Shown here: positions 60,348-64,000 of the stretch, one piece after another
How positions within the stretch are numbered: position 1 is the stretch's first letter
Layout of the letters: each line of letters starts with the position of its first letter
Assembly (NCBI RefSeq): GCF_946222605.1
Contig: NZ_CAMIIE010000003.1
Location: 40,962-104,961, forward strand
Length of the DNA stretch: 64,000 nt
Source of the DNA: an uncultured Acidocella sp.
GTDB lineage: Bacteria > Pseudomonadota > Alphaproteobacteria > Acetobacterales > Acetobacteraceae
Direction: 5' to 3'
Position numbers and translations under genes: made by a program
The notes under the pieces: model-generated
The model's database searches: none
Told to the model about the DNA's origin: nothing
The model's input: the letters and a program-made list of their open reading frames with translations, nothing else

Positions 60348-62569
60348 GCGAGACCCGGGACATCGCTGAAAAACGCCCCCGCCGCTCGGGCCTCACCTGG
60401 GCGGTGGATCTGATGCTGGGGCGCGTCTCCACCCTGCTGGTCGCCTCGGTGGCGCTGGTGCTGGGCATCCTCACCTTCGGGCTGCTGGCGGGACGGGTGC
60501 ATCTCTCGCTGCATTCCGGCGGCGCGCTGGCGCTGATGGTCTCGGATTTCGCCGCCCTGCTGCTGCTGATCCTGGTGCTGGCCGGGCGGGTGACGCGGGT
60601 GATGCTGGAGCATCGGCGCGGCGCCGCCGGGGCGCGGCTGCATGTGCGGCTGGTGTTCCTGTTCGGTGGCGTGGCCGCGGTGCCGGCCGTGCTGGTCGCC
60701 ATCTTCGCCATCGTCTTCTTCAATTTCGGCGTCCAGGCCTGGTTCAACACCCGGGTGCAGACCGCCCTGGCGGAGAGCAACCAGGTCGCCCAGGGCTATC
60801 TGACCGAGCATGAGAACGACATCCGGCTGGATGCGCTGGCGATGGCCAACGACCTCTCCGGCTCGGTGTTTTTCGGCAATCCGAACGAGTTCGCGAATTA
60901 TCTGGTCAGCCAGACCACGATTCGCGGCCTGACCGAGGCGGAGATTTTCGACCCGCGCAGCGGCCAGGTCATCGCCTCCGCCGGGCTGTTCGCCGGCATG
61001 GTCAATACCGTGCCGGACCGCGCCGTGATCGCCCAGGCCAATGCCGGGCAGGTGCCGGTGATCAGCCCGCCGGGCAGCACCGCCGAGCAGGCGGTGATCA
61101 AGCTCGACATCACCCCGCCTTTGATGCTGATGCTGGAAAAGCCGGTGGACCCGGCGATCCTGGATCACGTCAACCGCACCCAGCAGGCGGTCGAGGAATA
61201 TCAGCGCCTGGCGAAGAACCGCGCCCAGCTGGAAGTCTCCTTCGCGCTGATCATCGCGGTGCTCACCCTTCTGGTGCTCTCCGCCCTGGTCGGATTCGGC
61301 CTCGTCATCGCCAACCAGATCGCCAAGCCGCTCGGCCATCTGATCCGCGCCGCCGAGAGCGTGCGCCAGGGCGATCTCGATGTGCGCGTGCCCGAGCGCG
61401 CCACCGGCGACGAGATGGAAGGGCTCTCGCGCGCCTTCAACCGCATGACCACCCAGCTCGCCGCCCAGCATTCCGAGCTGATGGATGTGAACAACCAGCT
61501 GGATGAACGGCGGCGCTTCACCGAAACCGTGCTGGCGGGCGTCTCCGCCGGCGTCATCGGGCTGGATGCCGCCGGGCGCATAGAGCTGGCCAACCGCGCC
61601 GCCTCCGAGCTGCTGCGGCTCGATCTGACACCGCAGGTCGGCCAGTATCTTGCCTTGCTGGTGCCCGAATTCGCTGCTCTGATCGCGCAGGTGAGCGCCA
61701 CCCCCGAGCGCCCGGCGACGGCGCAGATCGAGCATGGGCAGGGGGCGGGCAAGCGGGTGCTGCTGGTGCGCATCGGCGCGGAGATGAAGGAAGGCGTGGC
61801 GGATGGGTTCATCGTGACCTTCGATGACGTGACGGAGCTGATGTCCGCCCAGCGCAAGGCCGCCTGGGCCGATGTGGCGCGGCGCATCGCGCACGAGATC
61901 AAGAACCCGCTGACCCCGATCCAGCTCTCCGCCGAACGGCTGAAGCGCCGCTTCGCCAAGGAGATCACCTCCGATCCGGAAAGCTTCACCCAATGCGCCG
62001 AGACCATCGTGCGGCATGTCGGCGATATCGGCCGGATGGTGGATGAATTCTCCGCCTTCGCGCGGATGCCGCAGCCGGTGATGCGCCCGGAGAGCCTGGA
62101 GCGGCTGGCGCGCGAGGCGATGGTGCTGCAACGTGTGGCGAAGCGGGACATTGACTGGCAGGTCGAGATCGAGGCGAAGCTGCGCGCCCGCTGCGACCGC
62201 CGGCTGATCGGCCAGGCGCTGACCAACCTGCTGCAGAACGCCGCCGATGCGGTGGAGATGCGCCCGGGCGCCAGCCATGTGACGCTGCGGCTGCGTGAGG
62301 AAAACGGCATGGCGGTGCTCAGCGTCACCGACGACGGGGTGGGGCTGCCGGAGGCCGGGCGCGACCGGCTGACCGAGCCTTACGTGACGCATAAACCGAA
62401 AGGCACCGGGCTTGGCCTTGCCATCGTCGCCAAGATCATGGAGGACCATGGCGGACGGCTGGCATTGCGCGAGGCACCGGGCGGCGTCGGGGCCGAGGTG
62501 TCGTTGATTTTGCCGGTGCTGCCGGAGGGCGCCGCCGTAGAGGATGCGAGGGAGTTGCCTGCAGAATGA
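60344..62569 (+). CDS. ntrY: Nitrogen regulation sensor histidine kinase NtrY
   Basis: A 741-residue membrane kinase. Membrane helices lie near residues 30-55, 65-85 and 105-130, and another near 300-330 after a periplasmic sensor region (residues about 135-295). A HAMP segment (KPLGHLIRAAESVRQGDLDV) and a PAS domain precede the His box RRIAHEIKNPLTPIQLSAER and the ATPase boxes LLQNAADAVE, VTDDGVGLPEAG and KGTGLGLAIVAKIMEDHGG. With NtrX it responds to nitrogen or redox conditions in alphaproteobacteria. Overlapping codons couple it to both neighbours. Confidence 0.95.
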   Translation: MSETRDIAEKRPRRSGLTWAVDLMLGRVSTLLVASVALVLGILTFGLLAGRVHLSLHSGGALALMVSDFAALLLLILVLAGRVTRVMLEHRRGAAGARLHVRLVFLFGGVAAVPAVLVAIFAIVFFNFGVQAWFNTRVQTALAESNQVAQGYLTEHENDIRLDALAMANDLSGSVFFGNPNEFANYLVSQTTIRGLTEAEIFDPRSGQVIASAGLFAGMVNTVPDRAVIAQANAGQVPVISPPGSTAEQAVIKLDITPPLMLMLEKPVDPAILDHVNRTQQAVEEYQRLAKNRAQLEVSFALIIAVLTLLVLSALVGFGLVIANQIAKPLGHLIRAAESVRQGDLDVRVPERATGDEMEGLSRAFNRMTTQLAAQHSELMDVNNQLDERRRFTETVLAGVSAGVIGLDAAGRIELANRAASELLRLDLTPQVGQYLALLVPEFAALIAQVSATPERPATAQIEHGQGAGKRVLLVRIGAEMKEGVADGFIVTFDDVTELMSAQRKAAWADVARRIAHEIKNPLTPIQLSAERLKRRFAKEITSDPESFTQCAETIVRHVGDIGRMVDEFSAFARMPQPVMRPESLERLAREAMVLQRVAKRDIDWQVEIEAKLRARCDRRLIGQALTNLLQNAADAVEMRPGASHVTLRLREENGMAVLSVTDDGVGLPEAGRDRLTEPYVTHKPKGTGLGLAIVAKIMEDHGGRLALREAPGGVGAEVSLILPVLPEGAAVEDARELPAE

Positions 62570-63951
62570 CTGAAATTTTGATCGTGGATGACGAGCCGGA
62601 TATCCGCATGCTGGTCGAAGCGATTCTGAAGGATGAGGGCTATGAGGCGCGCTGTGCCGGTACCTCGGACGAGGCGCTGGCGGCGTACCGCGCCCGGCGC
62701 CCGACGCTGGTCATCCTGGATGTGTGGCTGCAGGGCTCCAAGCTGGACGGAATCGGCATTCTCGACGTGCTGCACCAGGAGGTGCCGCGTGTGCCCGTCA
62801 TCATGTTCTCCGGCCACGGCACCATCGAGACCGCGGTGGCGGCGATCCAGCGCGGCGCCTATGATTTCATCGAGAAGCCGTTCAACTCGGACCGTCTGCT
62901 GCTGGTGGTCAAGCGCGCGCTGGAAGCCGCCAAGCTGGAGCGCGAGAATGCCGAGCTGCGGCTGCGCGTGGGCAGCGACACCAAGCTGACCGGCGAGGGC
63001 AACGGCATCGCCTCCTTGCGCAACGCCATCGAGAAAGTCGCCCCCACCGGCTCGCGCGTGCTGATCTCCGGTCCGCCGGGTTCGGGCAAGGAGATCGTGG
63101 CGCGGATGATCCACGCCAAATCCCGCCGGGCGGATGGGCCTTTCGTGGTGATGAACTGCGCGATTCTGGCCCCGGAGACCTTCGAGGCGGAATTGTTCGG
63201 CACCGAGGCCACCGCCGAGGCCCCGCGCAAGCTGGGCGTGCTGGAGCGCGCCCATGGCGGCACGTTGCTGCTGGACGAGGTCTCCGAGCTGCCGCTGGAG
63301 ATGCAGAGCAAGATCGCCCGCGTGCTGCAGGACCAGAGCTTCGAGCGGGTTGGCGGCAATACCAGGGTGAAGGTGGATATCCGCGCCTTGGCCAGCACGG
63401 CGAAGGATCTGACCGCGGAAATCGCCGAGGGGCGGTTCCGGGAGGATCTCTATTACCGGCTTGCCGTGGTGCCGCTGCGGGTGCCGGCGCTGAAGGAACG
63501 GCGCGAGGATATTCCGGCCCTGGCCAACCATTTCCTGCGCCATGCGGCGGAGATTTCCGGCCTGCCGGCGCGCAGCCTGGCCTCGGACGCGGTGGCGGCG
63601 CTGCAGGCGCACGACTGGCCGGGCAATGTCCGGCAGCTGCGCAATGTGATGGATTGGCTGATGATCATGCGCTCGAACGAACCAGGCGAGCTGTTCCATG
63701 CCGAGCATCTGCCGACCGAGCTGGCCGCGCACGCGCCACGCGCCTTGGCGATCGACCCGGCGGCGGATGTGATGGCGCTGCCGCTGCGCGAGGCGCGGGA
63801 TGTGTTCGAGACGCAATATCTGCAGGCGCAGCTTTTGCGCTTTGGCGGGAATATTTCGCGCACGGCGAATTTCGTCGGCATGGAGCGCAGCGCGCTGCAT
63901 CGCAAGCTCAAGCAGCTGGGGATCGGCGCGGCGGAGGACAAAGTCGCTTAG
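62566..63951 (+). CDS. ntrX: Response regulator NtrX
   Basis: A 461-residue NtrC-family regulator. The receiver has IVDDEPDIRML and phospho-Asp in LVILDVWLQGSKLDG. The AAA+ domain keeps Walker A GPPGSGKEIVARMI and LLLDEVSELPLEMQ, but the GAFTGA loop is replaced by FGTEATAEAPRKLG, as is typical for NtrX, so direct sigma54 activation is unlikely. The C-terminal HTH is NISRTANFVGMERSALHRKL. Its TAG stop is made by the first bases of repeat copy E. Confidence 0.95.
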   Translation: MTEILIVDDEPDIRMLVEAILKDEGYEARCAGTSDEALAAYRARRPTLVILDVWLQGSKLDGIGILDVLHQEVPRVPVIMFSGHGTIETAVAAIQRGAYDFIEKPFNSDRLLLVVKRALEAAKLERENAELRLRVGSDTKLTGEGNGIASLRNAIEKVAPTGSRVLISGPPGSGKEIVARMIHAKSRRADGPFVVMNCAILAPETFEAELFGTEATAEAPRKLGVLERAHGGTLLLDEVSELPLEMQSKIARVLQDQSFERVGGNTRVKVDIRALASTAKDLTAEIAEGRFREDLYYRLAVVPLRVPALKERREDIPALANHFLRHAAEISGLPARSLASDAVAALQAHDWPGNVRQLRNVMDWLMIMRSNEPGELFHAEHLPTELAAHAPRALAIDPAADVMALPLREARDVFETQYLQAQLLRFGGNISRTANFVGMERSALHRKLKQLGIGAAEDKVA

Positions 63952-64000
63952 AGCAATATGTGTTTAGGTTGACGCGCCAGCGTCAAAATAAACACATGAA
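63949..64000 (+). repeat. CTAG-type hairpin repeat, copy E (cut by the window edge)
   Basis: TAGAGCAATATGTGTTTAGG and the following 32 bases match module 1 of copies A-D up to CACATGAA at the window end. The opening TAG is the ntrX stop codon. Confidence 0.85.

Noticed and set aside
59939..62449. 836-residue minus-strand frame opposite ntrC and ntrY
   Set aside because: Spans two well-supported genes and has shadow-type composition.

Overview
The window is chromosomal DNA from a high-GC alphaproteobacterium, most likely of the Acetobacteraceae/Rhodospirillales type. This rests on the dus-ntrB-ntrC-ntrY-ntrX operon, a circularly permuted two-piece tmRNA gene, a SAM-II riboswitch in front of metZ, a Usg protein and an alphaproteobacterial cta cluster. 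No taxon-specific marker such as rRNA is present, so the family assignment is inference.

Layout. 1-7.4 kb (minus strand): an LtrA-like gene cut by the window edge, an M32 carboxypeptidase, and the aa3-type cytochrome c oxidase cluster ctaC-ctaD-ctaB-coxF-ctaE-surf1 with a readable promoter; ctaG/cox11 is missing from its usual place. 7.4-15.9 kb (minus): a tightly overlapping surface-glycan operon (ugd, a methyltransferase-glycosyltransferase fusion, a methyltransferase with a long repeat domain, an RgpF-like protein, a PlsC acyltransferase). It ends in a CoxII paralogue that has lost a CuA cysteine. A WecA/MraY-family transferase lies divergently. 17-18.7 kb: metZ under a SAM-II riboswitch, then tRNA-Gly(CCC).

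18.66-34.25 kb: a 15.6-kb integrated mobilizable element in the 3' end of tRNA-Gly. It carries a tyrosine integrase, an excisionase-like protein, a coupling protein and a MobF relaxase, but no mating-pair genes. Its cargo is an HTH-ImmA/IrrE protein with an unknown partner and a 1364-aa restriction-methylase fusion with a small membrane protein. The element is bounded by tRNA-end repeats whose similarity runs about 100 bp beyond the tRNA.

34.4-57.6 kb: housekeeping genes, namely an M20 amidase, a PilZ-like protein, hrpB, a DsbD/ScsB-like reductase, a PmtA-like methyltransferase, usg, groESL with CIRCE, an EcsC-family protein, a radical SAM protein with a membrane partner, a nitroreductase, a His-rich CHAP protein, ridA, a lipoprotein, a quinone oxidoreductase, an orphan binding protein, folA-thyA, tmRNA, a small monooxygenase and ispF. 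A structured intergenic region near 55.7 kb looks like a CUCC-loop sRNA. 56.5-64 kb: dus-ntrBC-ntrYX, the nitrogen-control operon.

A family of intergenic hairpin modules bounded by CTAG recurs five times, plus one related composite. At three sites its terminal TAG is the stop codon of the neighbouring gene. The most unusual items are this repeat family, the CuA-less CoxII paralogue coupled to the glycan operon, the repeat-bearing methyltransferase, the element's cargo and att structure, and the sRNA candidate.
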